Notes under the pieces: generated by a model
The model's input: only the letters and a program-made list of their open reading frames with translations
Database searches by the model: none
What the model was told of the DNA's origin: nothing
Source of the DNA: Pseudoips prasinana
Taxonomy: Eukaryota > Arthropoda > Insecta > Lepidoptera > Nolidae
Direction of reading: 5' to 3'
DNA length: 64,000 nucleotides
Assembly: GCA_951640165.1 (NCBI GenBank)
Contig: OX621241.1
Location: forward strand, 7,760,001-7,824,000
Position numbers and translations under genes: made by a program
In this document: positions 32,338 through 43,628 of the stretch, one piece after another
Layout of the letters: every line of letters begins with the position of its first letter
How positions within the stretch are numbered: position 1 is the first letter of the stretch

Positions 32338-33949
32338 TTCTATTTACTTTAAATATGAGCGAAGTATCATCAGCGAACAAAACTATGTCTGATACTTTCT
32401 CTACCAGAAAAGGGAGATCATTTATATAAACTAGAAATAAAAATGGGCCCAATATAGATCCTTGGGGCACCCCCATTTTCACAGGATGACGTGCCGAAGT
32501 GGCACCGCCTATCGAAACCATCTGTTGTCGCCCCGATAAATAGGACATCACAAGATCAAGAGATGTGCCAGATATTCCATAGTACTTCAGTTTAACAACG
32601 AGCGTACGATGATCAACGCAATCGAAAGCCTTAGAGAGATCACAGAAAACTCCCAGCGCATCCTGTGATCCCTCCCAAGCCTCCAATATTGACCTAATTA
32701 ATGTGCAACCTGCATCCTGAGTAGAGCGGCCCCTTGTAAACCCGAACTGCTTGTTATGCAATATCTCATTCACGTTAAAGTGCGACAACATTTGGCTGAG
32801 CATCAGCTTTTCCAATATTTTACTTAAAGCTGGCAGTATTGAGATAGGCCTATAATTCGTGGCATTTTTTGAACAACCTGCCTTGAAAATGGGTATTATC
32901 TTACTTATTTTCATTAAATCGGGAAAGACACCATCACTTATACAGCCATTGAAGATGGCTGCAAGGATTGTAGCAATGTTTAGTATGATTGATTCAATTG
33001 CTTTAACAGACAGTCCCCACAAATCTTCTGTGCCTTTCCTTTTAATACTCTTAAAAGCTTTTATAATATCATCACTTGTTACGGATTTAAAACTAAAGTT
33101 AGGTACAGTTTGTTTTACGCTTTGATTTAAAAAGAGTTCAGCCACATCTGGTGATGATGCGAGACACTTAGTAATATCCACGGGTACATTTGCAAAAAAA
33201 GCAGCTAAAAAATTGGCAATGGTAAGCTTGTCTGAAACCAGTTCATCACCAATATTCAATACTAATGTTTGATCTCTTGATCTACTTTTACCAGTTTCAG
33301 TATTAATTATTTGCCAAGCTGATTTTATTTTATTATCAGATTTTTTAATTTTATCTCTTATATATAAAGATTTAGCTTGAATGCAAACCTTTTTAAAAAT
33401 TTTTGAATAATTTCTAACATAATTAATGAAATTGACATCAGGGTTATAGGACCTTCTGTCATACAACTCATATAAAAAATCTCTACTCAGTCTAATGCCT
33501 TGAGTTGCCCAAGAACTAAATTTTATCTTATTACTGTCAACCGTTATGTTTTTTATTTTACAAGCTTTATTAAATTCTTTGCAAATACAGTGGAATAATG
33601 TAGTGTACATATCGTTAGGCTTACTTTTGTTTGGCAATAGATGGCACAAACTATTCTCCAGGTTGTTACTGAACTTTCCCAAATTAGATTTTGTTAAAGG
33701 TCTAAAACTAATTTTTTGTTTATTTATATTTATCTCATTTTTTATCTTTACTATTTGGCATTTATGGTCAGAGCGAACACCAGCCACCAAACACTTCTCA
33801 GAGACATCAAAGTTGGTAATTATGTTATCAATGCAAGTAGCAGATGTGGGTGTGACTCTCGTGGCCTCAGAGAACAAGCATTTAAGGTTAAAGGACCGAA
33901 ATACAGATAGAAATGTGTTTATTTCAGGTGAATCTGCTAAAATGTTCAT
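31499..33949 (-). CDS. CR1-group ORF2, second part: endonuclease end plus reverse transcriptase
   Basis: 816 codons are open. Near the start is the end of the apurinic-type endonuclease (VRSDHKCQIVKI, the S-D-H motif). The RT domain follows with NYRPISILPALSKILEKLM, DLSKAFDCVDH (motif A), GVPQGSILGPFLFLVYINDL (motif B) and FADDTSLIF (catalytic motif C, codons about 525-533, 32366-32377). A long C-terminal region follows. The protein copies its own RNA at a nicked chromosomal target. The frame is offset from the upstream endonuclease frame (33946-34434) at a 9-nt homopolymer near 33971-33979; everything downstream is open. If that indel is a sequencing error, ORF2 could be intact. Confidence 0.85.
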   Translation of the reverse strand: MNILADSPEINTFLSVFRSFNLKCLFSEATRVTPTSATCIDNIITNFDVSEKCLVAGVRSDHKCQIVKIKNEININKQKISFRPLTKSNLGKFSNNLENSLCHLLPNKSKPNDMYTTLFHCICKEFNKACKIKNITVDSNKIKFSSWATQGIRLSRDFLYELYDRRSYNPDVNFINYVRNYSKIFKKVCIQAKSLYIRDKIKKSDNKIKSAWQIINTETGKSRSRDQTLVLNIGDELVSDKLTIANFLAAFFANVPVDITKCLASSPDVAELFLNQSVKQTVPNFSFKSVTSDDIIKAFKSIKRKGTEDLWGLSVKAIESIILNIATILAAIFNGCISDGVFPDLMKISKIIPIFKAGCSKNATNYRPISILPALSKILEKLMLSQMLSHFNVNEILHNKQFGFTRGRSTQDAGCTLIRSILEAWEGSQDALGVFCDLSKAFDCVDHRTLVVKLKYYGISGTSLDLVMSYLSGRQQMVSIGGATSARHPVKMGVPQGSILGPFLFLVYINDLPFLVEKVSDIVLFADDTSLIFKVNRKDKDLIEHNKTLSFISEWFSANNLLLNAGKTKCIRFSLPNVTQIVLTVALNAKILDLVPSTVFLGLTLDSKLQWGPQIEKLAGKLSSASYAVWKIRQLSDEQTARLVYFAYFHSIMSYGILLWGSAADIGAIFVLQKRAVRAIYGLSSRDSLRNLFKEINILTVPSEYIYQNIMFVRKNIHNYKKKSELHNVNTRNKNKLAMPGFRVSKTNKSFLGNCIRFYNKLPTQITDLPDTSFKTHIKRILMARGYYTTKEYIDDKDVWLSLPTCTLLAGDLVAI

Positions 33950-34434
33950 ATTAAAATCACCACATACAAGGATTTTTTTTTACTTTTAATTTTCAAAAGA
34001 ATGTCTTCTATTGTTGCTGTAAAAAGCTTTAAATTGGATGCTGGTGGTCTATACACACATATTATACAATAAAACTGCGTCTCTACACATGCCACCTCAC
34101 ACACACGCTCAATAGATAGTTGGCATATATCTTTACGTTCTTTAAATTTAATTTGGTCTCGAAGTAGTATCAGTACTCCACCACCCTCTGCCGAAACCCT
34201 ATTATAAAAGCTGGCGACCCTATAGCCACAGACACTAAAAGCCATCTTGTGTGCCTTCAGCCATGTTTCTGTAAAACAAAGGATATCTATTTCATATTTT
34301 TGATTAAAAAGTTCTATGTCTAGAATTTTGCCAGAGAAGCGGTTTATATTTTGATGTGATAGAATTAGAAAGTTATCACACTTCTCTATTGTCATATTAA
34401 ACAATATAAGGTGATCATAGAGAGACGCTGTCAC
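33946..34434 (-). pseudogene. CR1-group ORF2, first part: endonuclease N-terminal region
   Basis: 162 codons include CFTETWL (the catalytic E motif of apurinic-type LINE endonucleases), GGGVLILLRD and CVYRPPAS. The frame ends at a stop just after the A-rich run (T run on +, about 33971-33979). The expected G-D-F-N motif is present, but in the next frame. The start used here is GTG; an ATG lies a few codons further in (MTIEK). Confidence 0.75.
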
Positions 34435-34444
34435 CGGTCACCAC

Positions 34445-34515
34445 GTTAACGTCACCTGACACCGATGTTAAGCAACCAGTTTCGCGGTCCGTCCATAAAT
34501 GGGTAACCACCCAAA
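34445..34515 (+). repeat. 5S rRNA-like fragment (possible 5S-derived SINE head)
   Basis: ACACCGATGTTAAGCAACCA, then GCGGTC and AAATGGGTAACCACCC resemble the internal promoter of 5S rRNA (AGTTAAGCAAC...GCGGT..GTACTTGGATGGGTGACC). It is diverged and short, so not a functional 5S gene. A 5S-derived SINE or a pseudogene fits better. Confidence 0.45.
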
Positions 34516-34585
34516 TTCTAAGCATCTCCGACTCCTCCAAAGATTCGAACTCATTGGCTGGTAACTATTTAATTTACCTTTGACT

Positions 34586-34812
34586 GCATGTGTGACGTAC
34601 CGGTTGAGATAGTCGCCTCGCTATTTAGTTTCCCGGATTCGATTCCTGCGCAGGACTACTATTTATGTGACCCATAAATAATTGTCCTGATGAGTCTGGA
34701 TGTACATTGTGTCCTTATATAATAGTAAAGTGGCAAAGGGACAAATTTCCCTCGTGGGTTACTTCTCTCCCTAATTCCTTGTAGCCTTTATTTATCAAAA
34801 AAAAAAAAAAAA
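34586..34812 (+). mobile_element. tRNA-derived SINE (GTGTGGCGCAGCGG family), sense
   Basis: GCATGTGTGACGTACCGGTT, CCGGATTCGATTCCTGCGC (B box), GTGACCCATAAATAATTGTC and GAGTCTGGATGTAC, ending in poly(A) at 34797-34812. Same family as 5673 and 14577. Confidence 0.8.
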
Positions 34813-35096
34813 CACTGCCTCTTCAGCCTTAATTACAATTTTGGAAGTTGTTTAGAGCCTAATACTCCCGATTCTATAAGTACCAATCTGTCTTTGCTCT
34901 ACTTTCTTCACCACACTTGTCCATAAAATGGCTCTAATTCCTCCGCAATTAGGCACATAGTGTAATCATACTGACTTTTTATTGCTATTGTTCACAAGTG
35001 AGTTATAGGAATTTGTTTTATTTTAATGGTTGAGTTGCTTTATTCTTACAAAAGCTTCGATACAAAAAGATCGTTTTCAATAGTACAAATAATGTA

Positions 35097-35231
35097 CAGA
35101 CGCCAGCACATCAAGCTACCCCATTCTGTCACATTTCCCCAATTGAAAGTGAGGCTTATGCTGGTGTGATAAAGTTGAAAATCGATAAAAGAAATTTGGC
35201 AGATTGGGATAGGTGGATGTGCTGGCGTCTG
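35097..35231. mobile_element. TA-target palindromic MITE, copy 4
   Basis: CAGACGCCAGCACATCAAGC...GATGTGCTGGCGTCTG with TA flanks. It is shared in position with copy C (52964-53097); copy A has no element there (7190-7215). Confidence 0.9.
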
Positions 35232-35585
35232 TACCTTGCTTGCGCATTTAATGCAACTTCGGATTAAAATAGATAATTTCAACGTGTATGTTTAAATATA
35301 TAAAACTTTCACTTAAATATAACTTTTGTTTTGTCTGTAATAAGGAAAACCTTGAATTCCCTATTTTGTACGAGGCTAAAGCGCTATCTGCGAAAACCAA
35401 GAAAAAAGAAACCTCATTCTTTTAGTCTATGGCCTGTCGCCATTTTAAGAAGCGCGTGCATAGAAAAGCAGATACAATTTTCCCGCCATTGCGAAAAATT
35501 TTTGACAGCTTGTTTTCACTGTTCAAATTATTGTTATTTTTAGTATTATTTTCTTCACAAGTGTATTGACAAACGTCGTATGATA

Positions 35586-35689
35586 CAGGTGTGTATTGAT
35601 GATTACCGTCCCCGGCACTTTTAAGACCCTAACCTAACGGCTCGGGTCTCAATGGCGCCTCAGCGGTAATCACCAATATAACACACTTG
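35586..35689. mobile_element. 104-bp TA-target fold-back element, copy B
   Basis: Same element and position as 7553-7656; both arms and the inner AGACCC/GGGTCT stem are intact. Confidence 0.5.
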
Positions 35690-35889
35690 TACTATAATTT
35701 ACTATTATTGAACACCATTTATATCTAAAGCATAGTTTACAAGATACAGATAATTTTTTAATTAAGAAAGGTACATAATGTGTTTTGGTCTCAGGTATCA
35801 CTTACAGACAGCCTTATGTTAGACTAAATATTGTACAAAATGGCTACTCCATATCAGGTTAGTGTATAGTTTGCACCACCCAGTACGTC

Positions 35890-36725
35890 GATGCGGGTAG
35901 GTGACGCTAGACAGTCGATGGGGCTTCGAGGAGTACTTTGGGCGTCTGGCCCCCGAGTGCGCCGAGTAACCGGCGCGTTTCACCGGCTTTTGCCGAAGCT
36001 CGGTGGTCCACGGGAAGAAGTTCGCCGCCTCTACGGAGGTGTCGTGCGATCCATGGCCCTTTACGGGGCGCCCGTCTGGCCTGAACGCCTGACGGGAGCA
36101 CCCGCGGCAGAGGTATTCTAAATAGTCTGCAGTGATAGTGTGGTGGCAATACGGATCGCACTAGGATACCGTACAGTATCCTTTGAGGCGGCAACACTCC
36201 TGGCGCGTCTCCCGCCTTTCGGTCTCCTGGCGGCAGTTGGCGCGGTGGTTTTTACCGAAATTCGCGTCCGCCAGGGGATTGGGGGGGGCGCCAGACCAGA
36301 CGCTCATTGAGTATAAACGGGATACACACCGGCGCGTACTAACACAGTGGCGTGCACGGCTTGAATTGCGCCTCAACGCGCGCCAACGTGCCGTCGGTGC
36401 TATCCTGCCTCACCTCTAGGCCTGGGTGGGAAGGAAGGGCGGTTACGTCACCTATAGACTGACTCAAATACTCACCGGACACGGGTGTTTCGGTGAGTAT
36501 CTGAGCCAGATCGACCGAGAAGTGACGACACATTGCCACCACTGCGGAAGCGACCTCGACTCGGCCCAGCATACGCTGGAGGAATGCCCGGCCTGGGAGG
36601 CGAGTCCTGGTCGCAGAGATCGGATGCTAGCGGTTTACTCCACCAAATGGGACGCCGTGGTCTCCTTCTGTGAGGCAGTCATGCTCCAGAAAGAGGCTGC
36701 TGAGCGGGAGGGCGGCCACTCTTAA
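35890..36725 (+). pseudogene. R1-clade LINE ORF2 C-terminal fragment, copy B
   Basis: Same fragment as 7867-8697. It lacks about 50 bp near its start that A and C keep (the RVGRYMKYLGLTLD part), but it retains the QWRARLELRLNARQRAVGA segment that A has lost. It has an extra stop where C reads Glu (LEAW; CTCTAGGCC at 36413). The zinc knuckle CHHCGSDLDSAQHTLEECPAW is intact. Non-functional. Confidence 0.85.
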
Positions 36726-36909
36726 TAGACTAGCCAATTGCGCAAGTCATATTATAGTGCACAAGTGTGTGCGCAAACACAGGAGCACTTTCTATTCCAT
36801 CATTCTCATGATCTGATGGGCGATACAACCGCAAAAAGTACAGATACAGGACCGACGGTTTTACGTGCTCTCCGAGGCACGGAGGTATAATACTGTCATC
36901 TCCCAGACT

Positions 36910-37030
36910 ACGGGCTGTTACTAAGAAAGTTTTCTTTTTACAGGAAATTCCCAAAACCAATTTCTGACCTCGTTATCGCAGATAACGAGGTCAGAAATTG
37001 GTTGAACAAGCTACCGCTCGACCAACAAGT
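36910..37030 (-). repeat. tRNA-like SINE head, replaced in part by a palindrome
   Basis: Flanks match 8895-9005, but the B-box part is missing. In its place is a perfect inverted repeat (36956-37004). Confidence 0.6.
36956..37004. repeat. Perfect 23-bp palindrome with 3-nt loop, copy B only
   Basis: AACCAATTTCTGACCTCGTT+ATC, loop GCA, then the exact inverse GATAACGAGGTCAGAAATTG+GTT. A and C carry ordinary SINE sequence here. Confidence 0.9.
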
Positions 37031-37408
37031 AATAATTACCACATATTATCAAACGAATATTTATATATGCAGTGAGAAATAATGTGTGTAGTGTTTTAAG
37101 TGTAGTTAAAGATTGAGCGCGTCTTATTGATATTGACAATGCACTTCAGAGGCAAGCAGTTTGAGTAGTAAATTATTTGCAGAATAATTTGGTGAAGTTC
37201 AAAGTATAAATGTTACTCTATGCCTGTAGACCATCTTTATTGAACTTTGTCGTCGAACAATATTCGTGCTCAGCTGGCGTCTCCTACGTAATTTACTACA
37301 ACAAGTTATAGACACAGTACAAATAGATTTTGTGTTTAGTCACTGAGTGAATTATTACACTATTCGCGTATCATAATTATACAATATTATTAACAGGTAT
37401 AAATTCGA

Positions 37409-37660
37409 CTAACCTCTATTGTTAACTTCCCATCGTGTCGACCAAGTTGCATTGATCGTGGCCACGGAGTGACTGGCGGCGTATGCCGCAGCGGTATTGC
37501 TCCGCTTGAATTTTTGAGCTACCCTCACTGTATCGTTAATCACACTTGGCAGGCGAGACACACGCTGCACTGAGTTCACATTTTTAAAAAACTGCACATT
37601 ACTGGGTGTGAAATGTTTAACCACTGGATTCCATGACGGTAATAATTTAAAACCATCTCC
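37409..37660 (-). other. Open frame conserved in position, copy B (unrecognised)
   Basis: Equivalent to 9401-9652. The frame remains open and reads SWNPVVKHFTPSNVQF, NSVQRVSRLPSVIN and AAAYAASHSVATINATW. No family recognised; see the copy A entry for the argument against constraint. Confidence 0.3.
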
Positions 37661-38488
37661 TCTTTTGTTTTGTTGTACTTCTTTATTTCAATCACTTCAC
37701 GCACAATTCTCGTGCAGTAATGACGCTAAGTGAAAAGGTTAGTCGCGTAAATATATGTAAACAATGTTGAAAAATGAATTAGTGATCTGTTGAATTTACA
37801 TATTAAGATATCAAATTTAAATAAATTGTGTAAGAGAAGCCCAAGTGAAGATGAGAAGATCCATTATCGCCTTACTGCTTAAAATAATTTCAAATTCAGA
37901 ATACAGAATTCGAAATTGACTTGTATATACATTAACATATGACCTACTTCAAACAAAAGTCGTCGAATCTCGAATTCAGTTTAAAATTGTGCCATATTAT
38001 GCTGGCTATGTCACATTTAAGTTTTAGAACGGCGGCGTAACGACTATTTGATGTGTTTTGAGTCTGTGGTAAGATGAAAGTATTTGTTTCTCAGATATTA
38101 TTAGGGTAAAAGTTAAATAGGCAATAGAATTAGTTTTATATTTCTTACGGCGTTTTATTCGGACTTTAAAACTCCGTGTAGCCAGATTTATTTAGGAAAG
38201 TATCAATGTGTTTTTAATCCCAGAGCAGATCCAGTCGCTAAAGCAGTATCTGGTATTGCTCACTCCTAGGACGACGTACGAAAAATTTAGAGTTCTGTGA
38301 CACCGAGCTTGAAGTATTTAGCCATACCTACACATATTAATAATACTAAAAAACATGCTCGGAGTTTCAAAAAACATTACCGCCTGTAGAGAGCCAAAAA
38401 ATTAAGTTAGCGCTTCCATTTATTGTCGACTTATTAGTAAATGTTTAGTTAGGTATATTACTTTTTCTTAATCATTTATTTGTTAGAA

Positions 38489-38563
38489 GTTGAGTTTATA
38501 AACTCAACGATACGCAATATAAATAAAAATCTTAATTATAATTAAGATTTTTATTTATATTGC
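38489..38563. repeat. Two adjacent perfect palindromes, copy B only
   Basis: GTTGAGTTTATAAACTCAAC (38489-38508) and a 50-bp palindrome with 25-bp arms (38514-38563, centre CTTAATTATAATTAAG). Copies A (10450-10490) and C (56700-56745) have a single copy of the arm, so the inverse arm was added in B. Confidence 0.9.
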
Positions 38564-38862
38564 TAAGGTATCTACTTATCCTCGTGTTTTTTGACACAAG
38601 AACAATATTTTATATGTCTTCCGCCCCATTGCAAAATCCGGCACACTTATTTGTGTTGCCAATCAAAATATTGTAGTGTAAATAATAAATAATGTGTAAT
38701 TTTTAATCCGCCTAATGATAGTTTGACGTATTGTCTTTGTTTAAAACTTCATGTCATTTTATGTAATGCGCTATATTTGAATTTGACGCGAAATCTTAGG
38801 GTTATCAATTCCTAAATGGGGCCACAGTGACAAGGAGAGCCCACTTATCACTTATATCATAG

Positions 38863-39111
38863 TGTTTGAGTGCCAAGCTCCAGTTGTGCTTCTGGGGGTC
38901 TCGGCTAATAAATAAAACTAATCTCCGATATATAAAAACTGTATTATAACTAGTTCAAAGATAGTAAGTAGCCGCGTTGCTTGCGCTGAGTCTTGAGAGC
39001 GAATCCCCGCTGTAGCTCGACGGCCGGTTAGCGAGGTGGGGGAGGACGTTGAAGGTCAGCGGACCGGTCGGAGGCGCGAGCGCAGCGCCGCCTGCTGTGA
39101 TGTCCGGAACA
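38863..39111 (-). repeat. BEL 3' LTR
   Basis: 249 bp, TG...CA ended, one base different from the 5' LTR (T at the CTCGA/CACGA site near 38997-39001). The 5-bp target duplicate CATAG lies at 38858. Confidence 0.95.
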
Positions 39112-39141
39112 TATTCCCCGGGTTGAAGATAACTCTTCAAG

Positions 39142-41889
39142 ATGATGTTGGCGAGACGGGAAGAGGGCAGATGTTATTGTAGGCCCGTGTTATCGTACCC
39201 TTCTTTGTTAGAACATCGGCGACTCGTCACTGACCATCTGACCCGTTCTCACGGCAATCACTCTGCCCAAGTGCCATAGAAGAGGAGGAAGGGTAGCGTC
39301 TCTCACTAAGACCATGGTGCCAGTCTTTAAATCCTGCCCAGCTGTCTGCCATTTGGTTTTCTGCTGCAGGAGAGACACATACTCATTAGTAAAGCGTTGC
39401 CAGAAGTGTTGCCGGAGCTTTTCGATGCGATCAAAACGATGTAGCCGATTGATGTTGGCGTCGGTGATCTGCAGACGAGGAACAGACGTGAGTGGTCGAC
39501 CGATAAGAAAATGGGAAGGAGAAAGATAGGAGAGATCAGATGGATCCGTTGATAGAGGTGTTAAAGGTCTAGAATTTAAAATAGCCCCTATCTGAATCAG
39601 GCAAGTTGAAAGCTCCTCGTATGTTAAGTGAGTTAAGCTCATGACTCTACGTAATAGATGTTTCGTGGATTTTACTGCTGCCTCCCATAAGCCACCAAAA
39701 TGGGGGGAATAGGCAGGTATAAATTTAAAATCTATGCCTTCATTTGCAATATCTGACGCTATGCTACCAGAAAAAACCTTTAAGAGGCGCGAAAGCTCAT
39801 TGAAAGCTCCCACGAACGTGGTGCCGTTGTTCGAGTACACGCGTTGAGGTTTGCCTCGACGACTGATAAATCGACTGAAGGCCGCAAGGAAAGCTTCCTT
39901 AGTGAGGTCAGACACCAGCTCTAGGTGAACGGCTCTGACTGCAAAACAAACAAAAACACAAATATAAGATTTTGTTAGCTTACATCCTCTACCTTTACGG
40001 TCAGCTATCAGCACTGGCCCAGCGTAATCAAGACCTGTATTCAAAAAAGGGTACTCAAGAGATGTCCTATCGCTAGGTAGGTTGCCCATAACGACCTGAA
40101 TAGGCTGAGCTTCGAAGCGAGTACAGCGCACACAGTTGCGTACCACCTGCTTGGCCAGGTTTCTGCCTGCTAAAGGCCAGTAGGTTAGCTTAATATGAGC
40201 CAAAAGTAGTTGTGGTCCAGCATGGCATAGCTTTATGTGTTCTCTTTCAAAAATAAGTTTGGTTAAATAATGTTTGCTACATAATAAAATGGGGTGTTTA
40301 ATATCATAGGTATAATTTGAATTATTAAGACGCCCACCTACACGTATTAAATTGTCTGAATCGATGAAGGGGGAATAACTTATTAGTCTATTCTTTTTAT
40401 GTAAAGTTTGATTATTTAAAAGATATGTGTATTCTTCAGGGAACATTTCCTGCTGAGAAAATTGTAATATAAGGTTTTGTGATGATTTTTTTGTATTATG
40501 TTTTTTACAGTTATGTATAAATCTTTGTATATATGCTATAATTCTTATTAAATTTGTAAATGATGATTTGTTATGAATTAAATGTGATAATAAATTATTA
40601 TTATTGTGTATAACATTGCGCGTGTGTGTGTCAGCAACGGTACATACAGCTAAATCAGGTACTGAATGATTTTGTGTATTAGGTAAAGTAGGAAAATGTA
40701 ACTCAGTCTGGTTAAGAAAATCAGGACCAGACCACCAAAGAGTGGACGATCTGATGCAATCAGCCTTCACCCCCCGAGAAGCTAAATCTGTGGGGTTGCA
40801 TTTAGAAGACACATAACTCCACTTATGGTGGGACGTAGCTTCTTGTATCTCACTTACTCTATTTCGAACAAATTGATCGAGTCGACTTGGCGATGTAGAT
40901 AACCAACCAAGCACGGTCGTTGAGTCACACCAGAAAAAACAGTGATTGAACGCTAGAGTAAGCGATTTGCGTACCTTCATAAAAAGTCGTGTCCCCAATA
41001 AGGCGCCACACAATTCCATTCTTGGTATGGTTGTGGGTTTTATAGGAACTAGCTTGTTTTTGGAGGCTAAGAGGCGAACACATACCGTTCCATCAATCGC
41101 TACCGTTCTTACATAGGTACAAGCACTATACGCGCGTTGAGAAGCATCTGAGAACGTATGTAACTCTATTGATGATGGGTTACAACATGATACCCAACGT
41201 GGAATGTATAAAGAGTTAAGAGCTGAAAGTGACTGCATGAATTCAGTGAATTGTGATTTAATTTCGGTTGGTACTTCATCATCCCAATCACACTTAAGAA
41301 TCCATAGCTGCTGTAATATAAGTTTGGCCTGCACTATGCAAGGGCCGACCAGACCAAGAGGATCAAAAACTTGACTTATTAATGATAAAATATTGCGTTT
41401 TGTAATTTTTGTAGCAGGTTTCAGTTGCATTGAAAAATAGAGTACATCTGAATTGCAGTCCCAGTATAACCCGAGTGTCTTGCTAGGACTGTCATTTAAG
41501 TTTAATTTTTTATCTTTTTTATCTAAACTACTATTTGTGACCGACTCTAATATTTTTAAATTATTTGATTGCCATTTCCTCAAATGAAAATGGGCTGACT
41601 TAAGAGTATTAATGACGCCTTTACACTTATGTAGGACTGACTCAATCGTGTCGCCACTACACGAGTAATCATCTACATAAAAATCGCGTCTGATGGACTG
41701 ACTAACCTCTGGATCTGAACATTGATCAGCGAGTGAGGCTAAGCATTTTGTAGCTAAATATGGAGCTGAAGCAGTGCCATATGTTAGCGTATTCAATGCA
41801 TATGTTTTCAATGGGTCTGAAGAACTGAATCTAAACAGTATTTGTTGTAAAGGGCGCTGAGATGGCTCTACTAATATAGCTCTATACAT
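39142..41889 (-). pseudogene. BEL pol: RT (part), RNase H and integrase
   Basis: An open frame of 893 codons (39208-41889) contains in order DFYVDDYSCSG (RT catalytic Y-V-D-D, about 41665), TFSDASQRAYSA and MELCGALLGTRL (RNase H), the integrase zinc finger H...H...C..C (HIKLCHAGPQ...NCVRCTRF, about 40110-40240), and the integrase core. There the first D (GLDYAG) and the E (GLWEAAVKS) are present, but the usual second catalytic Asp reads Asn (YSNNGT, codon 39829-39831). The C-terminal tail shifts frame near 39225 and continues to about 39142. Upstream, the same frame continues past an in-frame TAG. Integration activity is not expected from this copy. Confidence 0.9.
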
Positions 41890-43247
41890 TTTTTCGATAT
41901 CGCCAGTTATGACATACCTGTGCTTCTATCTTAATAGTATAGAGAGTAAATCCTCTAGTACTGTTGGACCTATCATCTGAATATCATTGAAAGACTTGCC
42001 CGAGGTGGTCGAGGCCGAAGCATCGAAAACTACGCGAAGTTTTGTGGTGGAACTAGACTCGCGTACAACACCATGATGAGGCAAAAAATAATTAGTTTGT
42101 GATTTATGAATTGAATTTGTCTGTTCTGTCATGTGATTTAGGTCAATATATTCTTGCATAAACTGTAAGTATCTGTTTTTAAAAGTGGAGTCCCGCTCAA
42201 ACTTACGCTCTAGGGAGAGAAATCGACGCTTGGCCATCGCGTATGAATCACCTAAGCACTCTGGTGAGTCTTTCAATGGTATGGTGACAACGTATTGACC
42301 AGATGTATTACGATGTGTCGTTTCTTTAAAAAGCCTATCACAAGCTTTTTCTTCTAAAGTGAGACAGTTGCTATCCGATACGGAATCTAGTTCCCAGAAA
42401 CGAGTTAGCTGATCAGACTCCATTTGTGAAAGAAAATGACAAAGAGAAGGTTGTGTACGACTGCGTGAAGCATAAACACAGCCTGAAATAAGCCAACCTA
42501 ATTTTGACAATTGTAATCTAGATTGCTTGTTACCTAAATTAATAGTATCGGAACCTAAGACGTCCCAGAATACCTGTGCACCTACAAGGATATCAATAGC
42601 CGCAGGTACATTAAAAGAAGGGTCTGCTAACTGAATACCTGGCGGGATAATGATATGCTTTTTGTTGACGTAAGAGCCAGGTAGCGATTGTGTGATTTTT
42701 GGTAAGACATAACATTCTAACCTCGCCTGATAACCACCATAACAAGACTGTAAATTAAGATAACAACTTTCTGAAGTACAAGAAACTTGTCCATTAATAC
42801 CTGTGATAGTGGAGTTAGTGCTGCGCTTTACCAGGCCGAGCTTCCCACAGAGGTCTTGGGTGACAAAATTGGAAGTGCTGTCGTTGTCCAACAGGATTCT
42901 GACAGTATGAAGCTCCCCATTGATGTCTGCCACTTTGGCCAATGCTGTGGAAAGTAAAATATAAGTTGTGTTATTATCGGAACATGGTGAAGCGTTATTA
43001 GTTGACAAAACTATGTTGTCCCCTATTTGTTTTTCTATAGAAGGCTCCCTGTGTAAAAGTGTGTTATGCTTTAATTTGCAATATTTGCAGTGTGATAAGT
43101 TGCAACGGTTTACTGTATGGCCCGGTCGAAGACAGTTCATACATACATTGCTTTCTGATGCTTTTTTAATGCGTGCGTCAATTTCAAGGTTTCTGAATGA
43201 TTGACAGCTAAATAAAAAATGATTCTGTGAGCACATGGAACATTTAA
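41890..43247 (-). pseudogene. BEL gag-pol: zinc knuckles, protease, start of RT
   Basis: Starting at the LINE boundary the frame shows CSMCSQNHFLFSC and CMNCLRPGHTVNRC (nucleic-acid-binding knuckles), then the protease region with RILLDNDSTSNFV (42870-42900). The Gly expected after the catalytic Asp is Asp here (codon 42880-42882). The RT start with SSSTTKLRVVFDASA (about 42010) and the fingers follow. A single in-frame TAG (41926-41928) separates this from the downstream pol frame, which resumes without a frame change. The apparent N-terminal residues of the longer open frame (before 43247) are LINE tail, not BEL. Confidence 0.9.
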
Positions 43248-43480
43248 TGAAGAAGAAGAAGAAGAAGAAGTACACTTTATTGCAAAAATAAGTAATACAA
43301 AACAATGGATACAGCAAGAGAGTTGGCTTATTTTAATGCAATTGGCGGCCTTATCGCTAAAAGCGATCTCTTCCAGGCAACCGATTAACTTTGAATGGAC
43401 CAAAATTGAAAGAATCTAATGAAGGTAGCAGAAGGTGTACTAATTGCAATTGAAAAGTTATGAATCTAAAACTACGTACA

Positions 43481-43575
43481 TATACATACATAGACAAATA
43501 AATACATAGATACATACATAGATACATTTATATATATATATATATATACATATATACATAAATACAAATATAGGT
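43481..43575. repeat. Microsatellite in the LINE 3' untranslated region
   Basis: Interrupted ACATACATAGATACAT and (TA)n runs, including TATATATATATATATATA near 43533. Confidence 0.85.
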
Positions 43576-43628
43576 ACAATACATAAATGAATGTAAGGAT
43601 ATTATTTCACAAACGGACGGCAGGAGAT

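Larger units (their letters stand above)
30806..34436 (-). mobile_element. CR1-group LINE (Jockey superfamily)
   Basis: The minus-strand element ends in a (TTTTA)n-like tail at 30806 after GAATAAAAACCTTTTTT. The 3' untranslated region is about 700 bp; 5'-truncated copies of this region lie at 17525-17778 and 61588-62201. ORF2 (endonuclease plus RT) occupies 31499-34434. No ORF1 is visible upstream, so the copy is probably 5'-truncated near 34436. I place it in the CR1 group, perhaps Daphne-like, from RT wording and the short-repeat tail; the clade is an inference. Confidence 0.8.

Noticed and set aside
41926..43317. Apparent N-terminus MLYPLFCITYF...FFFFFFFIK of the BEL protease frame, resembling a membrane segment
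   Set aside because: It is translation through the LINE 3' tail (TTC repeat) before the BEL sequence resumes at 43247.
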